Shown in pieces: positions 1 to 8,600 of a DNA stretch of 64,000 nucleotides (its first letter is position 1; each line of letters begins with the position of its first letter). Under the pieces are notes generated by a model. It was not told where the DNA came from and did not search any database. It saw nothing but the letters and a program-made list of their open reading frames with translations. The stretch comes from Sulfitobacter pontiacus (lineage in GTDB: Bacteria; Pseudomonadota; Alphaproteobacteria; Rhodobacterales; Rhodobacteraceae). The stretch covers positions 2,071,501-2,135,500 of the forward strand of contig NZ_CP160849.1 of NCBI RefSeq assembly GCF_040790665.1, given 5' to 3'. The position numbers were made by a program, and so were the translations under genes.

Positions 1-1153
1 AGGCAACCGCCTTGACCATCTCTGCCGCCTGTTGCGGGGCGAGGGCGGTTTGCGTCTCGGCAGCTTGCCCGTCTTGCAGCAGACCAAAGGCCCCAAGCGC
101 GCGCCGCTGCGCCATAGAGGTTGGCGTCTTGCGGATGTAGCGCCCGCCGGTGGCCCCGTCCTGCAGCTTTTTGCCCATGTCCCCGAACAGCGCACGGCTG
201 AACATATCGGTGCGCTTGGGCAGGCGCGGGATGCGCGGTTCGTCCATATAGGTCGTGGGGCTGTCTACACGTTTAAGCTTTTCGAAAGGCTGCGCGCCAT
301 CGACAAAGCGCCGTGTTGCATAGGCGGGCGGCGTGCGGGGCAGGGCAGCGGTGGCCAGAGGGCGGTCACAGGCCAGATCCATCGCCATGGTAACGGCGGC
401 CAGCGAAAAACGCGTGCCGACAAAAGGGGCGGTCAGCTGCCCGTCTTGGGGCAGCGCCTGACCCGCCGCGACCGCCAGCTGGTTCAGGTCCACATCGCTT
501 GCCGTCATCGTATGCCCGCGTGCCGGACGCCCCAGCAGGCGGATGTAATTCGACAATACCGCCGCCGATTCCGCGGCCAATAGGGACGACCGGTGATCCT
601 CCATCCCCGCGATCCATGTCGCACCGGGTTCATCCTGCTCGACCGTGCGAGGATGCGCGACAAGCAGCACCAGCGCATGGGTATGGCCTGCGATATCCGT
701 CTCGGGTGCGGTGACGGAGTCGCGCAGGTCGGCCATGATCGCATCCACACCAGAGGCGAGCGTTTTGACCTGACGCGTCTGCAAATCCTGCGCCAGCCGC
801 GCCACATCCGCATTGCGCAGGGGCTGTGCCAGATGGTGGTCGGGGGCAAGTTTGCAAATCCCCACCATCGTCGCATCGTTGAAATGGGCAAACGCCTTGA
901 GGTGCTGCGCCCGCTCGGTCAGATCGGCGGGGATCTCGGCCAAAGCCTTGTTCACCAGACCCTCGCGGATCGCATCCAGCATGGCGCGGTGATCCCGCGT
1001 CGCTTGGGCCAGCGGACGCGCGTCGCCCGTCACCCCCAAGGGGGTGAAGGCCGGCACCGGCCCTGCAACACCCTCCGCCCGCCGCAGCTTTTCAGTCGGG
1101 TAGGCACCCATATGGATGGGGCGGTTTTTGCGGGAACGCAGCCGTGGGGTCAT
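1..1153 (-). CDS. Reductive dehalogenase-like corrinoid protein, N-terminal part
   Basis: An open frame runs from ATG at 1153 to the window edge without a stop (384 codons visible), so the gene is cut by the window and its C-terminus is unseen. The visible part resembles the corrinoid-binding half of RdhA/QueG-type proteins: residues 203-216 carry an IRLLG..ARGHTM element, followed by DVDLNQLAVAAG (220-231) and a stretch ending in a TAPFVGTRFSLAAVT-type strand (241-255). Known relatives use cobalamin and two [4Fe-4S] clusters to remove halogen from aromatics; non-respiratory ones occur in marine alphaproteobacteria. There is no Tat signal at the N-terminus, which fits the cytoplasmic, non-respiratory type. 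The iron-sulfur motifs lie outside the window, so the assignment is by family resemblance of the N-terminal half. A MarR gene is divergent from it. Confidence 0.6.
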   Translation of the reverse strand, partial: MTPRLRSRKNRPIHMGAYPTEKLRRAEGVAGPVPAFTPLGVTGDARPLAQATRDHRAMLDAIREGLVNKALAEIPADLTERAQHLKAFAHFNDATMVGICKLAPDHHLAQPLRNADVARLAQDLQTRQVKTLASGVDAIMADLRDSVTAPETDIAGHTHALVLLVAHPRTVEQDEPGATWIAGMEDHRSSLLAAESAAVLSNYIRLLGRPARGHTMTASDVDLNQLAVAAGQALPQDGQLTAPFVGTRFSLAAVTMAMDLACDRPLATAALPRTPPAYATRRFVDGAQPFEKLKRVDSPTTYMDEPRIPRLPKRTDMFSRALFGDMGKKLQDGATGGRYIRKTPTSMAQRRALGAFGLLQDGQAAETQTALAPQQAAEMVKAVA

Positions 1154-1178
1154 GGGTATTGCCTCTTAATTCGGCGCT

Positions 1179-1212
1179 ATAGTTGCCATAGATCAACTAT
1201 TTTGCAAGCAAA
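1179..1212. promoter_or_regulatory. Palindromes in the rdh/marR divergent promoter
   Basis: Two perfect inverted repeats lie side by side in the 78-base gap between the divergent genes: ATAGTTG-N8-CAACTAT (1179-1200) and TTTGC-AA-GCAAA (1201-1212). MarR dimers bind such short palindromes, usually in their own promoter, so these are candidate operators controlling both genes. The assignment is inferred from symmetry and position only. Confidence 0.5.
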
Positions 1213-1231
1213 CAGTAGCGGTGCGGCAAAA

Positions 1232-1723
1232 ATGAAGTATTCATGCCTTATGACCGGACCCGAGAACACCTCTGCCCCTGCCTCCTATCGTCTGCACGAC
1301 AGGCTGGGCTTTCGCGTGTCGCGGCTGGCCGCGGTTATGCGTGCCAGTCTGGATGCAGAGCTTTCGCAGCTTGGGCTGACACGGTTGGAATGGTGCGTCT
1401 TGGCCAGTATCGCGCTGGAAGGCATCACCGCGCCCTCCGGTATCGCCGAGAATATCGGCATCACCCGCCCCACGGCGTCGCGGACGTTCAAGCAGATGCG
1501 CGACAAAGGCTGGCTGGTGCAGAACCTGACAGAAGGCGACGGGCGCGCCCGTGCGATCACGCTGACCGGGGCGGGGCAAGACCTATTGGCGCGTGCGCGG
1601 GTGCTGGTTGACGCGCATCAGGCGCGGTTTCTGGGTAAGCTCGACCCCCAAGCGGCGGCGCATTTCCTATCCGCGCTGGATACGCTGCTTGAAGGGGTTC
1701 ACGACCGGTTCGACGATCCGTAG
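1232..1723 (+). CDS. MarR family transcriptional regulator
   Basis: A winged-helix regulator of about 160 residues, normal for MarR. A helical N-terminal dimerisation segment (RLHDRLGFRVSRLAAVMR) is followed by the DNA-binding part, with the recognition region ENIGITRPTASRTFKQMRDKGW and a wing ending in DGRARAITLT. The ATG at 1232 is used; a second in-frame ATG at 1250 would remove six residues and is equally possible. Longer upstream extensions of the frame overlap the divergent gene and are rejected. Being back-to-back with the reductive dehalogenase-like gene suggests it senses the substrate or a related phenolic and represses both genes; this is inferred from arrangement. Confidence 0.88.
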   Translation: MKYSCLMTGPENTSAPASYRLHDRLGFRVSRLAAVMRASLDAELSQLGLTRLEWCVLASIALEGITAPSGIAENIGITRPTASRTFKQMRDKGWLVQNLTEGDGRARAITLTGAGQDLLARARVLVDAHQARFLGKLDPQAAAHFLSALDTLLEGVHDRFDDP

Positions 1724-1729
1724 GGTGGT

Positions 1730-2188
1730 TCAGGTCACCACGGGAAAGACGTTCGACTGTTTCAGCACGCCATAGGCAAAGCTGGAATCAATCGACGCGA
1801 TGCCGGGGATGTTGTGCAGCTTGTGGCGCACGAATTCCTCGTAGCTTTTCAGATCCTCGACCAGCACGCGCAACAGATAGTCCTCGCTGCCGGTGATGAC
1901 ATAGCAATCGAGGATCTGTTCGGTCTCGTGCACCTTCTTCTCGAACAGTTTCACCACGTCGCCCGTGTGGCTGCTTAGCCGGATGCGCACCAGCGCCGTC
2001 ACGGGCAGCCCGTAAGCGCGTTCATCAACAATCGCGGTATAGCCCTTGATCACGCCCTTTTCCTCAAGCGCGCGGGTGCGCCGCAAACAGGGTGAGGGCG
2101 ACAGATTCACCTGAGCCGCCAGATCCTGATTGGTCAGCCGCCCGTTACGCTGCAGCGCTTTGATGATCTCGCGATCTTTGATGTCCAT
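1730..2188 (-). CDS. Lrp/AsnC family transcriptional regulator
   Basis: 152 residues, standard Lrp/AsnC length. The N-terminal helix-turn-helix (DREIIKALQRNGRLTNQDLAAQVNLSPS, then CLRRTRALEEKGVIKGY) is followed by the RAM/AsnC ligand-binding domain with a GSEDYLL-type core at about residues 100-107. It ends six bases from the convergent marR gene and is divergent from an EamA exporter and aminotransferase. Lrp-type proteins often control adjacent amino acid exporters in response to the exported amino acid, so regulation of that pair is plausible. Confidence 0.92.
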   Translation of the reverse strand: MDIKDREIIKALQRNGRLTNQDLAAQVNLSPSPCLRRTRALEEKGVIKGYTAIVDERAYGLPVTALVRIRLSSHTGDVVKLFEKKVHETEQILDCYVITGSEDYLLRVLVEDLKSYEEFVRHKLHNIPGIASIDSSFAYGVLKQSNVFPVVT

Positions 2189-2302
2189 ATTGGCCCTCTA
2201 AGGGCAGGATATGCCCGAAATTCATAATATCGCGCAATCATTAGCAAGCATCTGCCCGTGGTTACAGCGTAAAACAGCGCAGATACAACGCGCAGGACGA
2301 AT

Positions 2303-3223
2303 ATGCTCAGTTCCCCCTCACTGCCCGCCGCGCATGGACTTGGTCCGCGGCAGATCCCCCTTCGGCCCCTGGTTGGCTATCTCGCGATTGCGGTGACCGT
2401 GCTGGTCTGGGCGGGGTTCGCGCTGTCCACCCGTGCCGCCAGCGGGGCGCAGCTGACGTTTGGCGATGTGGCGCTGATCCGGTCGGGTATTCCGGCGCTG
2501 TTCTTTTTACCCTTCCTGCCGAAACGTATCGCTGTGTTAAGGCAGTTGCCCGCGCATCGCTGGCTGATGATCGCGGCGGGGGCAGGGCTGCCGTTCTTTT
2601 GGCTCGCGGCTATGGGCGGGGCGCAGACCTCGGCCACGCATGTGGGGGCGTTGATTGCCGGGACGACACCGGTGTCGGTGGCTGTTCTGACGTGGGTGAT
2701 CTACCGCCAGCGCCCTGCGGTGCTGCTGCCGCTGGGGATCATCCTTGTGGGGGTGGCGGCGCTGATCGGGGCCTCGGGCAATTTGGCCGCAGGCAGTTTG
2801 ACCGGCGTGGCGCTGCTTCTATCCGCCAGTCTGCTGTGGGGATGCTATACGTTGGGGCTGCGGGGCAGCGGGTTGGACCCGATCGGCTGCGCGCTGGTGC
2901 TGGCGCTGCCGTCCACGCTGGTGCTGCTGCCGCTGCTCGCCACGGGGGTGTTGCCCAGTAACCTGACGCAGGTGCGACTGGCCGAGGCGATGCCGTTCAT
3001 CCTTGCCCAAGGGGTCGGCGTCGGCCTTGTGTCGAGCCTGACCTACGCCATCGCCATCGCCCGCCTTGGTGTCGCGAAATGTGCCGCGATCGGGTCGCTC
3101 GCCCCTGCGATTGCGGCAGTGCTTGCCGTGCCGCTGCTGCACGAGGCCCTGACGCTTGGCACGATTTTGGCCGTTCTCATCATTTGCGCTGGCGTCATGC
3201 TGGCCAACCGCCCCAAGGAGTAA
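2303..3223 (+). CDS. EamA/DMT family inner-membrane transporter
   Basis: 306 residues with about ten hydrophobic segments in two repeats of five, the EamA (RhaT/DMT) layout. The first membrane segment begins near residue 28 (LVGYLAIAVTVLVWAGFALS), and the motif VWAGFALSTR resembles the usual start of repeat one. An AGGA ribosome binding site sits six bases before the ATG. Family members export amino acids and metabolites. Its position opposite an Lrp-type regulator and directly before an aminotransferase (five-base gap) suggests amino acid export; the substrate cannot be read from sequence. Confidence 0.88.
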   Translation: MLSSPSLPAAHGLGPRQIPLRPLVGYLAIAVTVLVWAGFALSTRAASGAQLTFGDVALIRSGIPALFFLPFLPKRIAVLRQLPAHRWLMIAAGAGLPFFWLAAMGGAQTSATHVGALIAGTTPVSVAVLTWVIYRQRPAVLLPLGIILVGVAALIGASGNLAAGSLTGVALLLSASLLWGCYTLGLRGSGLDPIGCALVLALPSTLVLLPLLATGVLPSNLTQVRLAEAMPFILAQGVGVGLVSSLTYAIAIARLGVAKCAAIGSLAPAIAAVLAVPLLHEALTLGTILAVLIICAGVMLANRPKE

Positions 3224-3228
3224 CCCCG

Positions 3229-4407
3229 ATGCTCGACGCGCTTGCCGCCCTTCCCGAAGACCCAATCTGGGGACTGACCTCTGCCTTTCGCGCCGATCCG
3301 CGCAGCCACAAGATCGACATGGTCATCGGCGTCTACCGCGATGACAACGGGGCCACGCCGAATATGAAAGCGGTGCGCATGGCCGAGCGCGCTTTGGCGC
3401 AGGACAGTGCCCCCAAAACCTACCGCGCCTTGGCGGGCAATGCGGTGTTCAACGCGGGCATGGCGCGGCTGGTCTTGGGCGATGCGCCCGCGCGGATCGC
3501 GCGCAGCCATGTGATCCAGACGGTCGGCGGGACAGGAGCCTTGCGCGTGCTGGGAGATATGCTGGCCAGCCTGCGCCCCGACACCACGGTCTGGAGCACG
3601 GACCCCGGCTATGTGAACCATCGTCCGATATTCGAGGGGGCCGGGCTGACGCTGCAGCTATATCGCTGGCAGGCCAAGGGCGACGCGCTGGATCTTGACC
3701 GCGTGCTCGCGGATCTGGCGGCGGCGAAGCCGGGGGATGTGGTGCTGCTGCACGGCTGCTGCCACAACCCCACGGGCATCGATCCTGATGCGGATATGTG
3801 GCATGCGCTGGCCGGATTTTGCGCGGCGCGGGGGCTGATCCCGTTGATCGACATTGCCTATCAGGGCTTTGGCCGCGGGCTTGACGCAGATGCGGCGGGG
3901 CTGCGGGTGATGGTCGATGCGGTGCCCGTGGCGATGGTTGCGGCAAGCGGGTCCAAGAACATGGGTCTATATTGCGAACGTATCGGGGCGGCGATGGTGC
4001 TGGGGCCGGATGCGGCCTCCATCGCCCATGTGGGCCGCCACCTAGAGACATTGACCCGCGCGAATTATTCGATGCCCCCCGAACATGGTGCCGCTGTCGC
4101 CTGCCACGTCTTTGACACCCGCGCCATCTGGGAGGAAGAGCTCAATAGCATGCGCGCCCGTGTCCAATCGCTGCGTCAGCAGTTGGCCGATGCGCTGGCC
4201 GCGATTGATGCGGCCCCCGCGTTTCAGGCGCTGCGGCACCATCAGGGCATGTTTTCCCTGCTGCCCCTCGCGCCCGACCAGATGGAGAGGTTGCGCCGTG
4301 ACCACGCGATCTATGGCACGGCCACCGGTCGGATCAATATCGCCGGTCTGCGCAGCACGCAGGTCGAACAGGTCGCGGCGGCGCTTCGGGATGTGTCACA
4401 GGCGTGA
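3229..4407 (+). CDS. Aromatic/aspartate aminotransferase (class I PLP enzyme)
   Basis: 392 residues, typical of the AspC/TyrB branch of class I aminotransferases. Family marks are GVYRDDNGATP near residue 34, HGCCHNPTGID (the cofactor-contacting Asn), DIAYQGFGRGL (Asp and Tyr of the PLP site), SGSKNMGLYCERIGA with the Schiff-base lysine at about 243, and GRINIAGL with the substrate-carboxylate arginine near the C-terminus. The start at 3229 follows an AAGGAG site inside the end of the EamA gene; a longer frame from 3079 would overlap that gene and is rejected. It interconverts aspartate, aromatic amino acids and their 2-oxo acids. Co-transcription with an exporter suggests amino acid overflow or detoxification. 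Confidence 0.92.
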   Translation: MLDALAALPEDPIWGLTSAFRADPRSHKIDMVIGVYRDDNGATPNMKAVRMAERALAQDSAPKTYRALAGNAVFNAGMARLVLGDAPARIARSHVIQTVGGTGALRVLGDMLASLRPDTTVWSTDPGYVNHRPIFEGAGLTLQLYRWQAKGDALDLDRVLADLAAAKPGDVVLLHGCCHNPTGIDPDADMWHALAGFCAARGLIPLIDIAYQGFGRGLDADAAGLRVMVDAVPVAMVAASGSKNMGLYCERIGAAMVLGPDAASIAHVGRHLETLTRANYSMPPEHGAAVACHVFDTRAIWEEELNSMRARVQSLRQQLADALAAIDAAPAFQALRHHQGMFSLLPLAPDQMERLRRDHAIYGTATGRINIAGLRSTQVEQVAAALRDVSQA

Positions 4408-4412
4408 GACTG

Positions 4413-4431
4413 GCCCGTCCCTTGGGACGGC
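4413..4431. terminator. Hairpin between convergent genes
   Basis: GCCCGTCCC-TT-GGGACGGC lies in the 35-base gap between the aminotransferase and the strictosidine synthase-like gene, flanked by AGAC/GTCT that extend the stem. No T-run follows, so termination is only suggested. Confidence 0.35.
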
Positions 4432-4442
4432 GTCTGTAGGCC

Positions 4443-5525
4443 TTAGCGCGGAGCGGCGTCGAGCATCCCCAGACGCGGCTCTGTCAGGGAGGTCACGGCA
4501 ATACGCCCGTCGGGCAGGGTCACGGCACCCGTGGTCAACGCATAGTCCCCTGCCGGATCCTGAAGCGTTTCCAGCACTTTGCCCGAGGCATCCATTCGCA
4601 GGACAAAGCCATAGCGCAGCGGTGCGGGTTTCATCGCGTCGGGCAGGCGCATGATCACGCGGCGCAGGAAGGGGCTGTTTGCCAGTTGATCCATGACGGG
4701 GTTGCGCGGGCTGACCAGACCGACCCAGAATGTGCCATCGGGGGCGTTGTTGATATTGTCTGGAAATCCCGGCAGGTTCTCTAGCACCACCGTTCCTGCG
4801 CTGCCGTCCATGGGGAAGCGCCAGACGCGGTAGTTGCCGGTTTCGACCACAAATACCGCGCTGTTCGCGTCATCCACCGCCACCCCGTTGGCAAAGTTCA
4901 GACCGTCGGCAAAGACAGTCGTTTCGCCCGATGCGGGGTCGTATTTCAGAATGCGGCCGTTCGACGAATGCTCCACCAGATCCAACACGGACGCCGCCAG
5001 CGTGCCGCCGTTCTCCTGAGCACCAAAGCGGGTCGAGGCATCCGAGAAATAGACGCTCCCATCGGCGGCGATATCCACATCATCGGCGTAAAGGATCGGG
5101 CTGCCGTCCTTGGTCGTCTCGGCCAGCAGGGTCACCTTGCCGCCGCGGTCCACCGACAGTAGGCCACGATAGGCGTCGGCGACGTAAAGCGTGCCGCTGT
5201 CGTCAAATTCGATCCCAAGAGGGCGGCCCCCGGTCTGCGCAAAGACGGTGATGGCCCCGTTCTCTTCGATCCGCAGGATTTCACCATCGTGGGTGGCGAC
5301 ATGCACCAGCCCGTCCGGGCCGATATCGGCATCCTCTGGCCCGCTGCGGCCCTCAAGCTCGACGATCTTCAACGCGGTCAAACGGTCGTTGGCCGCGAAA
5401 TCACCGGTGTAGCCCTGATCGGGCGGTGCCTCCCATGCGACGGGGGCGACGGATACGGGCCAGAACGCGAGGTAGGCAAGCAAGGCCAGCAGGGCGATGC
5501 CCAGTAGTGTAAATAGTTTTTTCAT
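4443..5525 (-). CDS. Strictosidine synthase/SMP-30-like beta-propeller protein, membrane anchored
   Basis: 360 residues beginning with one hydrophobic anchor (FTLLGIALLALLAYLAF, about residues 4-20), so the propeller is probably periplasmic. The repeats carry the strictosidine synthase-like pattern: GPEDADIGPDGLVHVATHDGE, YADDVDIAADGSVYFSDASTRFG, FANGVAVDD, then DNINNAPDGTFWVGLVSPRN. Relatives include animal APMAP and bacterial lactonases/gluconolactonases, which hydrolyse lactones with a bound divalent metal. The start chosen is the ATG at 5525 before the signal anchor; an upstream in-frame start would add ten polar residues. The substrate is unknown and the neighbours give no clue. Confidence 0.8.
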   Translation of the reverse strand: MKKLFTLLGIALLALLAYLAFWPVSVAPVAWEAPPDQGYTGDFAANDRLTALKIVELEGRSGPEDADIGPDGLVHVATHDGEILRIEENGAITVFAQTGGRPLGIEFDDSGTLYVADAYRGLLSVDRGGKVTLLAETTKDGSPILYADDVDIAADGSVYFSDASTRFGAQENGGTLAASVLDLVEHSSNGRILKYDPASGETTVFADGLNFANGVAVDDANSAVFVVETGNYRVWRFPMDGSAGTVVLENLPGFPDNINNAPDGTFWVGLVSPRNPVMDQLANSPFLRRVIMRLPDAMKPAPLRYGFVLRMDASGKVLETLQDPAGDYALTTGAVTLPDGRIAVTSLTEPRLGMLDAAPR

Positions 5526-5691
5526 CGGTGATCTCCTCCCCAAAGTTCGCGCCAAAGTAGTGGCGCACAGCGTAGGGTTGCCGATCCCTCGGGCGGGTGC
5601 AAGAGGCTACGCCGCGCGGTTTGTGTAAGGCGCTTTGGCCCGCGCCGAGGTCGCATCCCCCGCAGTGGTGACCACCGCGAGGGGGTGCTGC

Positions 5692-6849
5692 TTAGCTCTC
5701 TACCTCGAACGTCAGCCCGGCATTGGCTGTGAGCCGGTCAATGATCGCACCACCAAAGGCAGGGGCCGCCGTCAGCACGCCGCCGGGGGTGTCGGCGGCT
5801 TCCTCGATCAGGCAAAGCGCCGCTTCGGTCAGCATTTTGGAGGTGGAGCCATAGCCCGGATCGCGGTCGCCCTTGACGCCAACGGTCAGCCGCTCTTTGT
5901 CAGCGGAGGTGCCGGTGAACATCAGGTCATAGCTGCCGTTGTCGCGTTCTTCTTTCGATGGGCCTTCGCCGGGTTTGATATCATCGTCGCCCATAGGGTT
6001 GGATTTGGCGATGCTCTTGGCGATCGCCTCGCCTTTTTCGCCCTTGCCGGTGAACATCATCTCTTCATAGGTGAAATCCGTGCCGTAGGGGTGGCCCATC
6101 AGCATATTGGACCGGTGCACGTTCTTGGTATTGATCGACGCCATCACGAAAGGGGCGACCCAGATGCCGAAATCGGGGTCTTCGTAGGGCTTGTTGCCGT
6201 AAGGCTGTGTCGGCCCCTCAAACCCCGGTGTCAGCGCGAAGGACGAGACCAGACGTTTCATCACATCGGGATCGCCCATGGCCAGCTTCATCGTCTCTTT
6301 ACCCGACGCCGCCGTCCCGCCAGAAAACGTACCCTTCATCCCGCGCACGCGTCCTTTGACGTCTTTCAGCGGCGCGCCAAAGCGTTTTTGTGCCTCTTGC
6401 TGCAAGAAATAGACGCCCATATCGAAGGGGATGCTGTCAAAGCCGCAGGAGTGTACGATCCGGGCCCCGCTGGCCTTGGCGGCGTCGTTGTACTTTTCGA
6501 TCATGTCCCACATGAAGGGCGGCTCGCCCGACAGATCGACGTAATCGGTGCCCGCCTTGACACAGGCTGCGACCAGCGGCTCGCCGTACAGCAGATAGGG
6601 GCCGACCGTGGTGATGATCACCCGCGCCCGCGCGACCATCGCGTCAAGCGAGGCCGGGTCAGAGGCATCGGCCTCGATCAGGGGGGTGTCGGCGGGCAGG
6701 CCCATCTCGTCGCGCACCTGCGCCAGCTTGGACGCGCTGCGCCCTGCCATCGCCCAGGGTCGGTCCGGATAGGTCGCGTGGATGTATTCCGCGACCAGCC
6801 GCCCCGTAAACCCAGTCGCGCCGTAGATGATGATATCGAATTCAGCCAT
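5692..6849 (-). CDS. Saccharopine dehydrogenase-like NAD(P)-binding oxidoreductase
   Basis: 385 residues. The N-terminus holds a Rossmann fingerprint IYGATGFTGRLVAEY (about 7-21) and AGRSASKL, followed by TTVGPYLLYGEPLVAACVKAGTDYVDLSGE, the hallmark of the trans-acting enoyl reductase / saccharopine dehydrogenase-like group. HSCGFDSIPFDMGV is another conserved block. The start at 6849 follows a GGGAGGAACGGG site; an upstream ATG adds nine residues. Characterised relatives act in lipid modification in actinobacteria; in proteobacteria the substrate is unknown. It stands alone between two unrelated minus-strand genes. Confidence 0.8.
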   Translation of the reverse strand: MAEFDIIIYGATGFTGRLVAEYIHATYPDRPWAMAGRSASKLAQVRDEMGLPADTPLIEADASDPASLDAMVARARVIITTVGPYLLYGEPLVAACVKAGTDYVDLSGEPPFMWDMIEKYNDAAKASGARIVHSCGFDSIPFDMGVYFLQQEAQKRFGAPLKDVKGRVRGMKGTFSGGTAASGKETMKLAMGDPDVMKRLVSSFALTPGFEGPTQPYGNKPYEDPDFGIWVAPFVMASINTKNVHRSNMLMGHPYGTDFTYEEMMFTGKGEKGEAIAKSIAKSNPMGDDDIKPGEGPSKEERDNGSYDLMFTGTSADKERLTVGVKGDRDPGYGSTSKMLTEAALCLIEEAADTPGGVLTAAPAFGGAIIDRLTANAGLTFEVES

Positions 6850-6949
6850 GTCCCGTTCCTCCCCGATTGGTTGCATGTCTTTGCGCCGACTATGGGACAG
6901 CGCAGACGGTATTGACCATTACCGAGTTTCAGAACGCTGCGTCGGGGGG

Positions 6950-6985
6950 CAAAAGAAACGGGCCGCAGCAGATGCTACGGCCCGT
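6950..6985 (-). terminator. Rho-independent terminator of the AGCS gene
   Basis: Read on the minus strand, ACGGGCCG and CGGCCCGT form an 8-bp stem around a 12-base loop and are followed by TTTCTTTT. It lies 27 bases past the stop of the AGCS symporter gene. Confidence 0.7.
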
Positions 6986-7012
6986 CTCGAATTCAGGTAA
7001 GATGCGTCCGGA

Positions 7013-8439
7013 TCACTCCGCCGGGAGCTTCCATGCTTCGCGGTCGATATCCAGATCGGCATAATCGTCCGGGTTCAGCACGGGGCGTTCGACGCCTGCC
7101 TTCAGCTGACGACGGAAGTCGCGCAGCAGGCGCATGGCCACGGGGAAGAGCATCATGATCGCCAGCAAGTTGACCAACGCCAGAATACCCATCATCGGAT
7201 CCGAGAAGAAGAACACCGCAGTCGCCGCCGGTGCTGTCGCACCCAGGAAGACAATCGCGATGATCGCGATCCGCAGGCCGAGGATGCCCAAGGGGCTCTT
7301 GGTCAGTACCGTCATCGCGTTTTCACCCAGATAGTAGTTGTAGATGATCGACGAGAACGAGAAGAGCAGGATCGCGCCGCTCAGGAAATACTGCACCCAT
7401 GTGCCCAGATGCGACACCATGCTTTGCTGTGTCAGGGCCACACCGTCGATGCCTTCGGCACCGGGGACATAGACATCCCCCAACAGGATCACGAAAGCCG
7501 TGCACGAGCAAATGATGATCGTGTCGATAAAGACCGAAAACGACTGCGTGATGCCCTGGCTGATGGGGTGACGCACCTCGGCGGTGGCCGCGACGTTCGG
7601 GGCAGAACCCAGACCCGCCTCGTTCGAGAACAGACCGCGCCGCAGGCCTTGCGCAACCGCAGCACCCATACCGCCACCAACGGCTTCTTGCAGGCCGAAG
7701 GCATTGGTCACGATGTCATAGATCACGCCGGGCAGGCTGGTAATGTTGAGCAGGATCACGATCAGCGCCATTGCCAGATAGCCGATGGCCATGATCGGCA
7801 CGACAACGTCCGACACTTTGGCAATGCGGTGGATGCCGCCAAAGATGATAAAGCCCGAGATGACCGCCAGCGCGATCCCGGTCCACAGACGGTCAATGCC
7901 AAAGCTGTCCTGCATCGACCCCGCAACCGTGTTGCCCTGGAACGCGTTGAAGCCCAGACCGAAGGCCGCAATCAGGCAGATCGCATAGATCACTGCCAGC
8001 CAGCGGTATTCCTTGCCCAACCCGTGGATGATGGCCGCCGCAGGGCCGCCGCGGTAGCTGTGCTCTCCGACTTTGCGTTAAAGAGCTGTGCCAGCGAACA
8101 TTCGACAAGGCTCGTGGCCATACCGACCAACGCGATGGCCCACATCCAGAAGACCGCACCCGGGCCGCCAAGGGTGATCGCAACCGCGACGCCCGCGATG
8201 TTGCCGCCACCGACACGTCCACCGACCGACACCAGCAAGGCTTCGCGCGCTGAAATCTGGTTGGAATCATCCGCGTTGTTCTTGTTCGACAGCACGCGGA
8301 ACATGCGGCCAAAGTATTCGATCTGCACAAAACCGGTGGCAATGGTGATGAAGATACCGAAAATGACGAGGATCGGGATCAGCGACCATCCCCAGGTGAA
8401 GTCTCCGATCCAGCCGAAGAGCGTTTGTAGAAATTCCAT
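7013..8439 (-). pseudogene. Frameshifted AGCS amino acid:cation symporter
   Basis: Two overlapping frames together form one sodium:alanine symporter-type protein of about 475 residues. The first (8439 to about 8075) encodes MEFLQTLFGWIGDFTWGWSL... through VGGRVGGGNIAGVAVAIT and ECSLAQLFNAK; the second (from about 8073 to 7013) resumes with VGEHSYRGGPAAAIIHGLGKEYRWLAV and continues to the end, including LRRGLFSNEAGLGSAPNVAATA, the family signature. The break falls at a short T-run (CTTT at 8071-8074 on the plus strand): one extra T restores NAKVGEHSYRGGPA. It is therefore a single-base deletion, either a real inactivating mutation or a sequencing error. Nothing else in the gene is degraded. 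The start at 8439 is preferred to 8445 because AAAGGGA is well placed for it. Confidence 0.85.
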
Positions 8440-8600
8440 ATACATGTCCCTTTGTTTTGCCGCGTTTTACGGTGTTCTTGGCCAAAGCGTAAAGCCGAAT
8501 GACGCAGCGCGAAGCACGCAGCCCCTGTGCGACGTCTAGTGCGTTGATCCTTATACAGGTTATTTCGCAATTCAACTCTAGCGGGTTGGCCCTTCGCGCG

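Noticed and set aside
593..1723. Long plus-strand frame covering both the dehalogenase-like gene and marR
   Set aside because: Only its last third shows MarR likeness; the rest is antisense to a better minus-strand gene.
5635..6915. 426-codon plus-strand frame
   Set aside because: Runs antisense to the saccharopine dehydrogenase-like gene and has no family features; a GC-rich shadow.
7409..8539. 376-codon plus-strand frame over the AGCS region
   Set aside because: Antisense shadow of the symporter; no recognisable domain.
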